From positions 1 through 41,018 of the IMG/VR virus record IMGVR_UViG_3300011113_000247: a stretch of DNA of 41,018 nt; one strand, 5' to 3'. The stretch is from a virus. Of the stretch, positions 1-8,228 are shown piece after piece (positions within the stretch are counted from its first letter, which is position 1; each line of letters opens with the position of its first letter). The position numbers and the translations under genes were made by a program. The notes below the pieces were generated by a model. It saw only the letters and a list, made by a program, of their open reading frames with translations, was not told the DNA's origin and searched no databases.

Positions 1-1
1 T

Positions 2-142
2 TTTCCGAACGGGGCTAATGCTGATCAGGTGGATGTGACGGTAATGGCCTGGATGCGATTTAGGCAAGGTAACTTTGTGCGGTTGGATGAGGATGATGAT
101 GAGGAGCGGGATTTAGAGGCGCGGAGTGTTGAGTATTATTGA
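2..142 (+). CDS. Large terminase subunit, C-terminal end (partial)
   Basis: An open frame enters from the left edge and stops with TGA at 142, giving the last 46 residues of a protein. The segment FPNGANADQVDVTVMAW matches the end of the large-terminase nuclease domain, where a late acidic motif of the type hDDQ-VDA completes the RNase H-like metal site. An acidic tail follows (DEDDDEERD). The protein would be the ATP-driven motor that cuts and packages phage DNA at the portal. Its place directly before the head genes fits the usual order terminase, portal, scaffold, capsid. The ATPase domain and most of the nuclease lie outside the window. Confidence 0.75.
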   Translation, partial: FPNGANADQVDVTVMAWMRFRQGNFVRLDEDDDEERDLEARSVEYY

Positions 143-183
143 CAAAAAGGGTATGTTAGCGCCAGTTTTGTTAGGGGTTTTCC

Positions 184-2925
184 ATGGCTGAGATTCCTGT
201 TGAGGCGTTAATACGTGAGGCGGCGGCGGGTCGCGGCGTGGACCCTGATTTAGCGGTAAAGATTGCGAGAAAGGAGAGTGAGTTATATCCGAGGGCGAAG
301 AACCCGAGGTCCTCGGCGTATGGTTTGTTTCAGATAACGGACGATACGTGGAAGCAGTATGGTGGGACGCGGGAGAATCGTTACAACATGATGGATAACA
401 TCCGGATTGGTGTGGACATTATTGCGTCCAATCGGGATAGGTTTTTGCGGGAGTTTAAGAGAACGCCGGATGCGGGTGAGTTGTACACCATGCATGTGAT
501 GGGTCAGACGGGTGGGCCGAAGTTATTGAAAGAAAATCCGAATGCGTTGATGGCGGATGTGGTGTCGCCAAAGGTGATTAAGGCGAACAAGATACCGAAG
601 ACGCAGACGGTGGGTGAGTTTATTGCGACTTTGCAGAAGAAGATGGGGTCGAAGGTGGATGCCCAGATGGCGAAGCGCCCGGTGAAGGAGCAGACGGCGG
701 GGACGGTACCAATGCCTGCTGCGCCGAAGGAGACGATGCGTGTTGTTCCGCAGCGTGAGCGGTTGCAGCCGTTAGCGCAAGCACCGGAGGGTGAAGATCA
801 GGTAGGGGTAGTAACAAAAGATGTGTTGGAGAAGTTAGGGCCGAATTATCAGGCGGCGTTAGCGGCGATGACGTTGGGCGACACACGTGAGGATGACGAT
901 GATGAAGAGGCGTTATCCGAGCAGTTTGCATCGCGGCAGGAAGAAGAACAGCGCAGGGCTGAAGTACCGCGAAACGTGATTGCTGATCTTGATTTAAGTT
1001 ATCAGAGCCCGTTCCCGCAAGAGCAGCCAGTGCAGCAGTTTAGGCATGGTGGGATAGTGCATCGCGCCGAGGGGTCACCGATGTATGGTGAGGGCGTACC
1101 AGATAGTGGTCCGGTGACGGCGGATACACGTAGGGCGCTGTCTACACGTCAGGGCTTGTCTGCTGCTGAGATGATGCGGCTGTTGAAGGGCGTTGCCGGT
1201 GAGGGAGTAAGTAATCTTGAATCTTTGGCTCGTGGGTCCGTGGCTACTGTTCCCGGCGTGGTTGGAGATATTGAGTCTTTTTTTCGTTCCGATAAGGAGC
1301 GGAGGTTCGCAACAACCCCCGAAGTAGAGCGGCAGTATTTGCCTTCTCGCCTAACCAAGCCAACAAAAGAGTCAGAGGGTTTTATCGAGGCCGGTACTTT
1401 TATTGATCCGACAATTGCGGCAAAGATTGCCAAGCCTGTTGCCAAGGGCACAGCCAAAGCCGCACTCGCAGGATTTAAGTCCGTAAGCCCTCAGTTAGAG
1501 AATATCATTCAGAAAGGTGCACCTGCGGCAGAACCGATGTACGTGGTCAAGCCTACGGGCGGCACGACATACCCCGCAAGTATGGTCTCAAAGATTGATG
1601 ATTATCTCCAGCGTATTGAGCGCGGAGTTACTAGTAACTCCGGAGAAACTAGGCCGAGAATTTTTGAAGGAAATGAGCTAAAAGGTAAAGATGCCAAAAA
1701 GATCATTGACTTTGTTAAATCAAAAGGCCGTGATTATTTAACAAAGCGGTATGGTAGCCCTCAAGATGCGATGAAAGAGGCGATATTGGATGGGCGCGTT
1801 ACTTTAACGGGGGCGGATGCAGAGTTGTTCCCGCCAAGGTTATTAGCAGAAGCCAGAGAAGGTAACCCTGTAGCGTTAGAGCGGTTTGAAGAGATTTATG
1901 ACAAGTCTACAGGTCTTCGTGGAATTGTAGTAGCGGATGACCTTAACAGAGCTACAGGGGCTCGTGGAATTGCATTAACTGAAGATCTTAAACCCCCAAA
2001 AGAAGCTGTTGCAAAACAAAAGGAATGGGAAAAACTTTTAAAAGAAGGCGCTTTGCCGCATGAAATTAATCTTAATGTAGTAGGGGTGCCCCGCAAGGAT
2101 TTAGGGTATGGCTACGGCTCTGATGCAGAAACAGAATTACGCAAATTTTTATCAGGGGAAAAAGTTCCACCAAAAGAAGCCTCTGGTGTTATGTATGCAG
2201 CACGGCACGGTGAGCCTATTTATGACCTAGATAGTATGTATCCACGACTAGAGTATTTAGAACCAGACACAGTAATACCTGCATTGGCCTCAGTGGTAGA
2301 TGATCTAGATAGGATGTCGTTCCCAGAAGCGTTGGTGCGCGGGATGCAAAAGACAACTGTGTTCCGCAATGACGAAGCAGCAATTTCAAGAGCAGCACAA
2401 GGAAAAAGCGTACCGGTTGAATTATTCCAAAGAGGCGTAGAGCCAATAGCTCCCATAGGCGATTTTTCTTTGGTTCGAGTGAAGTCTCCCTTTGCTGTAA
2501 GAATGGAAGGGGCAGCAATGAGGCATTCTATTGGTAATTACGCGCTTGATCCTAGTTATGGGTTTGGTGGTAAGAAAGCATTTGAAAGTGGAAAGGCACA
2601 AGTCTTTTCTATTAGAAACGCAGAAGGAAAACCGATAGTCTCAATGGATGCGCTTGTATCGGAAAGTGGCTATCCTGTTATTGGTGAGATCAGGTCCATC
2701 TTTAATAGCGAACCGAATGAACAAGAAAAACAAGCTATTTTTAAAGCGTTTGATACGTTATTGACTCCGTATTTTGGAAAAGACCCTCGTTTTTTAGAGG
2801 GAGCGCTACCTTCAAATACTTATTCGCACTCGAGAGAAGGTCATAAACTTCCTCCTGACCAAAAAACACAGATTGATTGGTGGCAGGCTTATACAAACTT
2901 TCTAAGGAAACAAGATGCCCGTTGA
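184..2925 (+). CDS. Lytic transglycosylase (SLT) domain protein with long C-terminal extension, virion-associated
   Basis: The first 140 residues or so form a soluble lytic transglycosylase domain: the likely catalytic Glu is E31 in KIARKES, followed by the GLFQI box at 47-51 and a helical HVMGQTGG segment. Such domains cleave peptidoglycan, here probably to open the wall during DNA entry. The remaining 770 residues are not a lysozyme. A GGIV box lies near nt 1050 and a PVAKGTAKAAL stretch near nt 1440. The last 200 residues include MRHSIGNYA and FSIRNAEGKPIVSMDAL, which recall PcfJ-like proteins (MxHCVGxY, then SLRdxxGxP); that comparison is from memory and weak. GC falls from about 63% at the start to about 35% near nt 2000. 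An AGGGG Shine-Dalgarno site precedes the ATG. The gene overlaps the portal start by 11 nt. Confidence 0.8.
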   Translation: MAEIPVEALIREAAAGRGVDPDLAVKIARKESELYPRAKNPRSSAYGLFQITDDTWKQYGGTRENRYNMMDNIRIGVDIIASNRDRFLREFKRTPDAGELYTMHVMGQTGGPKLLKENPNALMADVVSPKVIKANKIPKTQTVGEFIATLQKKMGSKVDAQMAKRPVKEQTAGTVPMPAAPKETMRVVPQRERLQPLAQAPEGEDQVGVVTKDVLEKLGPNYQAALAAMTLGDTREDDDDEEALSEQFASRQEEEQRRAEVPRNVIADLDLSYQSPFPQEQPVQQFRHGGIVHRAEGSPMYGEGVPDSGPVTADTRRALSTRQGLSAAEMMRLLKGVAGEGVSNLESLARGSVATVPGVVGDIESFFRSDKERRFATTPEVERQYLPSRLTKPTKESEGFIEAGTFIDPTIAAKIAKPVAKGTAKAALAGFKSVSPQLENIIQKGAPAAEPMYVVKPTGGTTYPASMVSKIDDYLQRIERGVTSNSGETRPRIFEGNELKGKDAKKIIDFVKSKGRDYLTKRYGSPQDAMKEAILDGRVTLTGADAELFPPRLLAEAREGNPVALERFEEIYDKSTGLRGIVVADDLNRATGARGIALTEDLKPPKEAVAKQKEWEKLLKEGALPHEINLNVVGVPRKDLGYGYGSDAETELRKFLSGEKVPPKEASGVMYAARHGEPIYDLDSMYPRLEYLEPDTVIPALASVVDDLDRMSFPEALVRGMQKTTVFRNDEAAISRAAQGKSVPVELFQRGVEPIAPIGDFSLVRVKSPFAVRMEGAAMRHSIGNYALDPSYGFGGKKAFESGKAQVFSIRNAEGKPIVSMDALVSESGYPVIGEIRSIFNSEPNEQEKQAIFKAFDTLLTPYFGKDPRFLEGALPSNTYSHSREGHKLPPDQKTQIDWWQAYTNFLRKQDAR

Positions 2926-5278
2926 ACGCATAAACAGCGCCCCTCAAGGCGACATTGAAGTCGATGTGGAGATGGAAAATCTCCCAGAGATTGAGATTGA
3001 ATTTGATGAAGAGGGCGGCGTTACTGTTAGCCTTGACGAGAGCGAGGATGACGTAGCGTTCGACGCGAACCTTGCGGAAGTTGTTCCGGAAGACGTCCGC
3101 TCCAAGATTTCCGAAGACCTCATGATGTTGTTTGAGGCGGATGTCACGTCGCGCGATGATTGGGAAAAGCAATACGCACAGGGCTTAGAGTTGCTTGGCT
3201 TCTCAATGGAGGAGCGCACCAAGCCGTTTAAAGGTGCGTGTGGCGTGTACCACCCACTGCTGTCCGAGGCGATTGTGCAGTTCCAAGCACAGGCGTTGAA
3301 GGAGTTAATGCCGTCAGGTGGCCCTGTTAGAACACAGGTATTGGGCAAAGAGACGCGTGAGAAGTTGATGCAAGCCCAGCGTGTTCAAGAGTTTATGAAC
3401 TACCAGATCACCACGGTCATGCAGGAATATACCCCTGACTTTGATCAGTTGCTGTTCTATGTGGGCTATGGCGGTTCGGCGTTCAAGAAGGTGTACTACG
3501 ACTTTGACAAAGGTCGGATGGTAAGCAAGTTGATCCCTGCGGATAACTTATACATCCCGTACAACGGCTCGTCAGTGATGAGTGAGTGTGAGCGCATCAG
3601 CTACAAGTTTCCGATGTCGGTGAATGCGTATCGCAAGGCTGTTGCGCGTCGCCAGTATTTGGATATTGCAGAGGCCACAAGCATCCAAGAGCAGACACAG
3701 ATTGTTGAAGCGAAGGATAAGTTGGTAGGTCAAACACCTGCTGGTGATGAAGAAGAGATGATGTTCATTGAGTTTCAGGTGGACTACGATCTCCCCGGCT
3801 TTGAGGATAAGGATGAAGAGGGCGAGGCAACGGGCATCAAGCTCCCGTATGTCATCACCATTGATGAGACCTCAGGCAAGGTAGTTGGTATCCGTCGCAA
3901 CTGGATGGAAGGCGAGGAAGAGAAGAAGCGCAAGGAGTATTACGTTCATTACCTGTTGGTGCAGGGCCCCGGTGCCTATGGCTTGGGCTTTTTGCATTTG
4001 ATTGGTGGCTTGTCTAAGACAGCGTCGGCTGCGCTGCGTCAGTTGGTAGATGCCGGTACGTTGTCCAACCTGCCTGCTGGTTTTAAAGCGAAGGGCGCAC
4101 GGATTGAGAATGATGACGTGCCGATCTCTCCGGGCGAATGGCGTGACATTGATGCCGGTGGCATGGAGATATCGCAGTCGCTCTTGCCATTGCCGTACAA
4201 AGAGCCAAGCCAGACGTTGTTCGCGCTTCTAGGCTTCTGTGTGGATGCAGGCCGTCGGTTATCGTCGATTACGGATTTGCAGGTAGGGGATAGCAATCAG
4301 AATGCAGCGGTAGGTACGACGATTGCGTTGTTGGAGAAGGGTTCGTCGGTGATGTCGGCAATCCACAAGCGTCTGCACTATGCGCAGAAGCTTGAATTCC
4401 AGCTTTTGGCAGAGGGGTTTGCTGAGTACTTGCCGGATGAGTATCCGTATGATGTGCCGGGGGAGACTCGGAAGATTAAGCGAAAGGACTTTGATGATCG
4501 TATCGATGTTCTGCCAGTGTCTGACCCCAACATTTTCTCGATTGCCCAGCGCATCACTATGGCGCAAACGCAGTTACAGTTGGCTCAAAGCGCCCCGCAG
4601 ATGCATAACATGTACGAAGCCTATCGGCGCATGTACGAAGCCATCGGGGTGCGGGATGTAGATGCCATTTTAATAAGCCAGAATGTAGATAAGCCAAAAG
4701 ATCCGGCCAGTGAGAACTCACAGGCGTTGGATGGGGTGCAGTTGAAGGCGTTTGCCGGTCAACAGCATGATGCGCATATCATGAGCCACATCTTATTTGG
4801 TCTGTCCCCAATTGTTGGGGCGATGCCAAACGTCGGTATTACCATTCAAAAGCATATTTTTGACCACATCACCAAGAAAGCGGAAGAGTTTGTCGAGGCG
4901 GAGCTGTTTAAGCAGTACGGTACTGACCCAGACCAGCTAATTTCCCCGCTCCAGCGCGAGGCAATGGTGGCGTTGAAGGTGGCTGAGTTCTACCAGCAGG
5001 CAAAACAGTTGCAAGAACAGCTATCTGGGGCAAATCAACAGCAGCCAGACCCGTTGATTGAGTTGAAAAAGCAGGAGTTGGCGAATAACGCACAGCGTGA
5101 TCAGGCCAATGCTCAGATTGCCCAGCAAAAATTAATGCTGGATCAGCAAAAAGAGCAGAATGATATGGCGGTGGATCAGGCTAGATTGCAGCAAAATCAG
5201 CAACTAGCGGCAGAACGGAACGCTGTTGCATTGATGAAACAAGCCGGTGGCGCTCAAGGAGGGCAAAGACGTGAATAG
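2915..5278 (+). CDS. Portal (head-tail connector) protein
   Basis: This 787-residue protein sits between the terminase and the scaffold and capsid genes, where a portal is expected, and has the size of P22-like portals. After an acidic N-terminus it has a helical stretch (DDWEKQYAQGLELLG), then PFKGACGVYHPLLSEAIVQF and the core motif YVGYGGSAFKKVYYD with PADNLYIPYNG, which are typical of portals of marine and freshwater podovirus-like phages as I recall them. A middle segment, YGLGFLHLIGGLSKTASAALRQLVDAGTL in sense, fits the clip and stem helices. The last 130 residues are glutamine-rich coiled coil, comparable to a barrel extension. Twelve copies would form the ring through which DNA is packaged and ejected. 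The ATG lies inside the previous gene, suggesting translational coupling. Confidence 0.85.
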   Translation: MPVERINSAPQGDIEVDVEMENLPEIEIEFDEEGGVTVSLDESEDDVAFDANLAEVVPEDVRSKISEDLMMLFEADVTSRDDWEKQYAQGLELLGFSMEERTKPFKGACGVYHPLLSEAIVQFQAQALKELMPSGGPVRTQVLGKETREKLMQAQRVQEFMNYQITTVMQEYTPDFDQLLFYVGYGGSAFKKVYYDFDKGRMVSKLIPADNLYIPYNGSSVMSECERISYKFPMSVNAYRKAVARRQYLDIAEATSIQEQTQIVEAKDKLVGQTPAGDEEEMMFIEFQVDYDLPGFEDKDEEGEATGIKLPYVITIDETSGKVVGIRRNWMEGEEEKKRKEYYVHYLLVQGPGAYGLGFLHLIGGLSKTASAALRQLVDAGTLSNLPAGFKAKGARIENDDVPISPGEWRDIDAGGMEISQSLLPLPYKEPSQTLFALLGFCVDAGRRLSSITDLQVGDSNQNAAVGTTIALLEKGSSVMSAIHKRLHYAQKLEFQLLAEGFAEYLPDEYPYDVPGETRKIKRKDFDDRIDVLPVSDPNIFSIAQRITMAQTQLQLAQSAPQMHNMYEAYRRMYEAIGVRDVDAILISQNVDKPKDPASENSQALDGVQLKAFAGQQHDAHIMSHILFGLSPIVGAMPNVGITIQKHIFDHITKKAEEFVEAELFKQYGTDPDQLISPLQREAMVALKVAEFYQQAKQLQEQLSGANQQQPDPLIELKKQELANNAQRDQANAQIAQQKLMLDQQKEQNDMAVDQARLQQNQQLAAERNAVALMKQAGGAQGGQRRE

Positions 5279-5414
5279 GAAGCCTGCAAAAGTGATGCAA
5301 ATGCGGTCAAAGCCGCCGAAGGCCCCCAAAATTGTTTCACGTGAAACAATTAGCCAGCCGAAGCCGACCTATGTCTATCGCAAAGATGCTTTTAAAAAAG
5401 TAAAAATCACATAA
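5271..5414 (+). CDS. Small basic protein of 47 residues, carries the parS palindrome
   Basis: A GTG start at 5271 overlaps the portal stop codon by 8 nt and is preceded by an excellent Shine-Dalgarno site (AAGGAGGG, 7 nt upstream). The frame runs to TAA at 5414 and encodes a Lys/Pro-rich basic peptide with no domain I recognise. Its central codons for IVSRETI form the 20-bp perfect palindrome described under the parS entry. The ribosome site argues that the frame is translated; the exact palindrome argues that the DNA itself is also under selection. The gene may be little more than a translated carrier for the site, or the peptide could have its own role in head assembly. Function unknown. 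Confidence 0.6.
   Translation: MNRKPAKVMQMRSKPPKAPKIVSRETISQPKPTYVYRKDAFKKVKIT
5331..5350. promoter_or_regulatory. Consensus chromosomal-type parS (ParB loading site)
   Basis: ATTGTTTCACGTGAAACAAT is a 20-bp perfect palindrome. Its inner 16 bp (5333-5348), TGTTTCACGTGAAACA, are identical to the consensus parS of bacterial chromosomal ParABS systems, where ParB binds, loads as a CTP clamp and recruits ParA and SMC. No parA or parB gene is seen in the window, so a host ParB is the likely reader; that last step is inference. Confidence 0.8.
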
Positions 5415-5418
5415 AAGT

Positions 5419-5456
5419 GGTGTTTTTATAGAAATACACATGCATAATAAGCATGT
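5419..5456 (+). promoter_or_regulatory. AT-rich intergenic segment with inverted repeat, possible promoter
   Basis: The gap 5415-5501 holds an inverted repeat ACATGC-ATAATAA-GCATGT (5438-5456) and a -10-like CATAAT at 5443-5448. No good -35 hexamer lies at the right distance. It could be an operator or a phage-specific promoter for the co-chaperonin, scaffold and capsid genes. There is no T-run, so it is unlikely to be a terminator. The call is weak. Confidence 0.25.
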
Positions 5457-5501
5457 AGCCTTCAGATAGGGCGTGTACTGTCTGCGAACTTGGGAAAAAC
5501 C

Positions 5502-5687
5502 ATGCTTCAGTTTAGTGAAAGTGTCTTATACGCCATCCGTGCGCTTAAAAAACAGACGGAAGATTTGGTAATTACCGGATCAGTGCGGGACATGGAGCAA
5601 TACAAGTTCCTGATGGGCCGTCTTGAGGGTTACAAATTCGTGGAAGATGCCATTTTGGCACTTCTAAAGAAAAACCCTGAAGAATAA
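5502..5687 (+). CDS. Small conserved-looking head-module protein, unknown function
   Basis: This encodes 61 residues from the ATG at 5502. A TTG four codons upstream (5490) is in frame, but it has no ribosome site, so the ATG is preferred. The peptide is predicted mostly helical (SVLYAIRALKKQTEDLV, then FVEDAILALLKK), with no membrane segment. It stands between the portal mini-gene and the GroES-like gene. I do not recognise a family. A small helical protein here could be an assembly factor or a minor head component, but nothing in the sequence settles that. Confidence 0.6.
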   Translation: MLQFSESVLYAIRALKKQTEDLVITGSVRDMEQYKFLMGRLEGYKFVEDAILALLKKNPEE

Positions 5688-5699
5688 GGACTCATCAGC

Positions 5700-6161
5700 A
5701 TGACAAAAACAGCGCTAGAGCAGAAATGGGAGCAAGAAGCCGTTCAGGAGGCTGAAGAAGGGCCTACTTTGGACGACGCTTATGCAGATGACGGCAGTCT
5801 TGTCGTTGAAAACCTTGAAGGCTCCGTTTTAGATCGCATCCCCCGGCCCACGGGCTGGCGTGTCGTTATTCTCCCCTACCGTGGGGCAGAAAAAACCAAA
5901 GGCGGCATCGTTCTTGCCGAACAAACAAAAGAAAAGCAGCAACTGACCACGGTTTGTGGCTATGTCTTGGCGCTGGGTGATCTGGCGTACAAAGACGAAG
6001 GTAAATTTCCCAATGGTCCTTGGTGTAAAGAGGGTGATTGGGTAATTTTTGGCCGTTACGCGGGTGCGCGCATCGGTTTGGACGGCGGAGAAATCCGGAT
6101 TCTTAATGATGACGAGATTCTCGCCCGTATCAATAATCCAGAAGACATTCTGCATATGTGA
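5700..6161 (+). CDS. GroES-like co-chaperonin (Cpn10 fold)
   Basis: Residues 47-150 resemble GroES/Cpn10. RIPRPTGWRVVILPY starts the barrel, KTKGGIVLAEQTKEKQQ at 65-81 has the look of the mobile loop with its hydrophobic GGIVL tip that docks on GroEL, and a GDWVIFGRYAG strand lies at 112-122. At 153 residues it is longer than bacterial GroES (about 97), mainly through an acidic N-terminal extension of about 46 residues. Phage co-chaperonins such as T4 gp31 replace GroES so that the host GroEL can fold the major capsid protein. The position upstream of scaffold and capsid fits that role. It probably acts in the cytoplasm as a ring on host GroEL; the capsid as client is inference. Confidence 0.85.
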   Translation: MTKTALEQKWEQEAVQEAEEGPTLDDAYADDGSLVVENLEGSVLDRIPRPTGWRVVILPYRGAEKTKGGIVLAEQTKEKQQLTTVCGYVLALGDLAYKDEGKFPNGPWCKEGDWVIFGRYAGARIGLDGGEIRILNDDEILARINNPEDILHM

Positions 6162-6169
6162 GGACAGTT

Positions 6170-7126
6170 ATGACCAATACCGTACCGGATACGCAACTGG
6201 AATTTAACCTTGGCGAGGAAGAACAAGAAGCCTTGGTTGAGTTGCCAGAGCAGGAAGAGCAGCAAGACGCTGCGGAAAACCGAATTTTCACCCAAGAGCC
6301 AAAGCAGGAAGAAGAGGCAGCGGCTAAGAAGAAGCAGCATAGCGAGGAGTTGGACAACGTCAGTGAGAATGTCCAGCGCCGTATTGCTAAACTGACAGCA
6401 AAGATGCGGGAGGCGGAGCGCCAGCGCGAAGCCGCTATTGAATACGCCAGAAACGTCCAAGCCCGTGCGCAGGATTTGGAGCAGCGCTTAGTTCAGACGG
6501 ACAACAGCCGTTTGACAGAGACAAAGTCGCGGCTTGAGACCCAGACAGCTACGTTAAAGGCCATTATCAAGCGCGCTCGGGAAGAGGGCGATATTGATAC
6601 TGAGACAGAAGCCCAAGAGCGGCTCTTACAGCTTTCTTTGGATCAGCGGCAGGTCACTGAGTGGCTTGCGCAGCAAGAGCAACAGAAGCAAGAGCCGCAG
6701 AGACAGGAAACTGCTTATCAGCCTCCGGCCCAACAGGTGCAACAAGCGCCACAACGGCCTACACCAAGCAAGCGCGCAGAGGATTGGGCGGCAACCAATG
6801 AGTGGTTTGGTAAAGACCGAACCATGACCTATGCAGCATGGGCGATTCATGCCGATTTGATTGAAAGAGAGGGGTTTGACCCTGAATCGGATGAGTACTA
6901 TACTGAATTAGACAACAGGATTCGGAATGAGTTTCCACATAAGTTCCGGCCTGCTTCTGAGCCTCAACAGAGACCACGGCAGAACGTGCCAGCCGTGGCT
7001 CCTGCTGCCCGAAGTTCCGGGGTAAATAGTGCACGCAAAACGGTGAGATTGTCACCGAGTCAAGTTGCTATGGCAAAGAAGTTGAATGTTCCTCTTGAGG
7101 AATACGCCAAATACGTGAAGGAGTAA
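6170..7126 (+). CDS. Scaffolding protein
   Basis: This encodes 318 residues from the ATG at 6170, which has an AGGA site 5 nt upstream; an in-frame GTG at 6158 overlaps the previous stop but looks worse placed. The protein is highly charged, with an acidic Glu/Gln-rich N-terminus (about 1-55), then a long coiled coil through about residue 175 and a Gln/Pro-rich linker. The C-terminal helix, LSPSQVAMAKKLNVPLEEY, is a tail I associate with scaffold proteins of this phage type. Low complexity, helicity and position just before the capsid genes all fit an internal scaffold that directs prohead assembly and then leaves. No protease gene is seen, so it may exit intact as in P22. Confidence 0.75.
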   Translation: MTNTVPDTQLEFNLGEEEQEALVELPEQEEQQDAAENRIFTQEPKQEEEAAAKKKQHSEELDNVSENVQRRIAKLTAKMREAERQREAAIEYARNVQARAQDLEQRLVQTDNSRLTETKSRLETQTATLKAIIKRAREEGDIDTETEAQERLLQLSLDQRQVTEWLAQQEQQKQEPQRQETAYQPPAQQVQQAPQRPTPSKRAEDWAATNEWFGKDRTMTYAAWAIHADLIEREGFDPESDEYYTELDNRIRNEFPHKFRPASEPQQRPRQNVPAVAPAARSSGVNSARKTVRLSPSQVAMAKKLNVPLEEYAKYVKE

Positions 7127-7129
7127 AAA

Positions 7130-7600
7130 ATGAGCCAAGAGAAACTTACTATCGACCGTGCTCCTCGCACGTCACGCGAGAAAGAGACACGTCGCAGACC
7201 TTGGACTCCTCCGTCAAGGCTAGATGCACCACCTGCCCCTGAAGGTTTTCAGCACCGTTGGATTCGTGCAGAGATCAACGGGTTCGAAGATAAGCAACAC
7301 GTCTATGGCAGACTTCGCGAAGGCTATGAGCTTGTCCGCAATGAAGAGCTGCCCGAAGACTACCGCAATACCCTGCCTACCATCGAAGATGGTAAACATG
7401 CAGGTGTGGTAGCCGTTGGAGGCCTGATGCTTGCTCGTATCCCGAATGAGACACTCGCCGAACGTGGTGCTCATTACAACCGTAAGGCGCAAGACCAACT
7501 TCAAGCAGTAGACAATGAGTTGATGCGTGAGAACGCACACTCGACAATGCGGATACATGCTCCAGAACGGAGCACTCGCACTACTTTCGGTGGTCGTTAA
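7130..7600 (+). CDS. Conserved head-module protein, unknown function
   Basis: This 156-residue soluble protein starts three bases after the scaffold stop. The N-terminus is Arg-rich and disordered (TSREKETRRRPWTPPSR), followed by a small folded part: HRWIRAEINGFEDKQHVYGRLREGYE, then an EDGKHAGVVAVGGLMLARIP segment and a helical end. The pattern, a basic tail followed by a compact strand-rich domain, suggests a minor head or scaffold-associated protein. I recall similar proteins at this position in other environmental phages but know no assigned function. There is no membrane segment or catalytic motif. Confidence 0.7.
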   Translation: MSQEKLTIDRAPRTSREKETRRRPWTPPSRLDAPPAPEGFQHRWIRAEINGFEDKQHVYGRLREGYELVRNEELPEDYRNTLPTIEDGKHAGVVAVGGLMLARIPNETLAERGAHYNRKAQDQLQAVDNELMRENAHSTMRIHAPERSTRTTFGGR

Positions 7601-7627
7601 GACTACACAACCCTTTAGGAGCTATAC

Positions 7628-8215
7628 ATGGCAAACGTAGATAAAGCCTATGGTCTCCGCCCTATGGGTAACCTTTCTGCTACTGGTGCACAGAAGCAGT
7701 TTGGTTATCTCATCGCGGACAACCAATCAGGCGCTATTTATCAGGGTGATCTGGTCACACTGAAGAATGGTTACATCGTCAAGTTTGATGCTACTCTGCA
7801 CAAAGTTGCAGTTGGTGTCTTCAACGGCTGTAACTATGTTGACCCCACCTCAGGCAAGCCGACTTGGAGTAACTACTATCCCGGTTCGGTCAATATCACA
7901 ACCGGCCAGATCACTGCCGATGTCATCGACGATCCGAATCAGTTGTTTACGATTCAGGCGGACGAAGATATCGTTCAGACTGATTTTGGCAAACAGGCAG
8001 ACATTGCTTACGCCGCAGGTAGTAATGTAAGTGGCGTGTCGGGCACTGAGTTGGATTCGTCTTCTATTGCAGAAAGCGCAACTAAGGTGCTAACACTTGT
8101 TGGTCTGTACAACATTCCGGGCAATTCTTTGGGCGAAAACTTTACCCAAGTGATTGTAAAGATCAATTGCCATCTCTATGGCAGCCAAGGCGTTGTTAAT
8201 AACGCCCCGGCCTAA
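7628..8215 (+). CDS. Probable capsid decoration / head structural protein
   Basis: This encodes 195 residues and is preceded by an AGGAG site. It opens with MANVDKAYGLRPMGNLSATGA and is rich in beta strands, Gly, Thr and Asn, with no helix-rich domain. It lies directly upstream of the major capsid protein, the usual slot for a decoration (head-stabilising) protein. Proteins with this start are common next to capsid genes in environmental phages, as far as I recall. The name decoration protein is inferred from position and composition; a minor capsid protein is the alternative. Confidence 0.6.
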   Translation: MANVDKAYGLRPMGNLSATGAQKQFGYLIADNQSGAIYQGDLVTLKNGYIVKFDATLHKVAVGVFNGCNYVDPTSGKPTWSNYYPGSVNITTGQITADVIDDPNQLFTIQADEDIVQTDFGKQADIAYAAGSNVSGVSGTELDSSSIAESATKVLTLVGLYNIPGNSLGENFTQVIVKINCHLYGSQGVVNNAPA

Positions 8216-8228
8216 TAGGAGCTAAATC

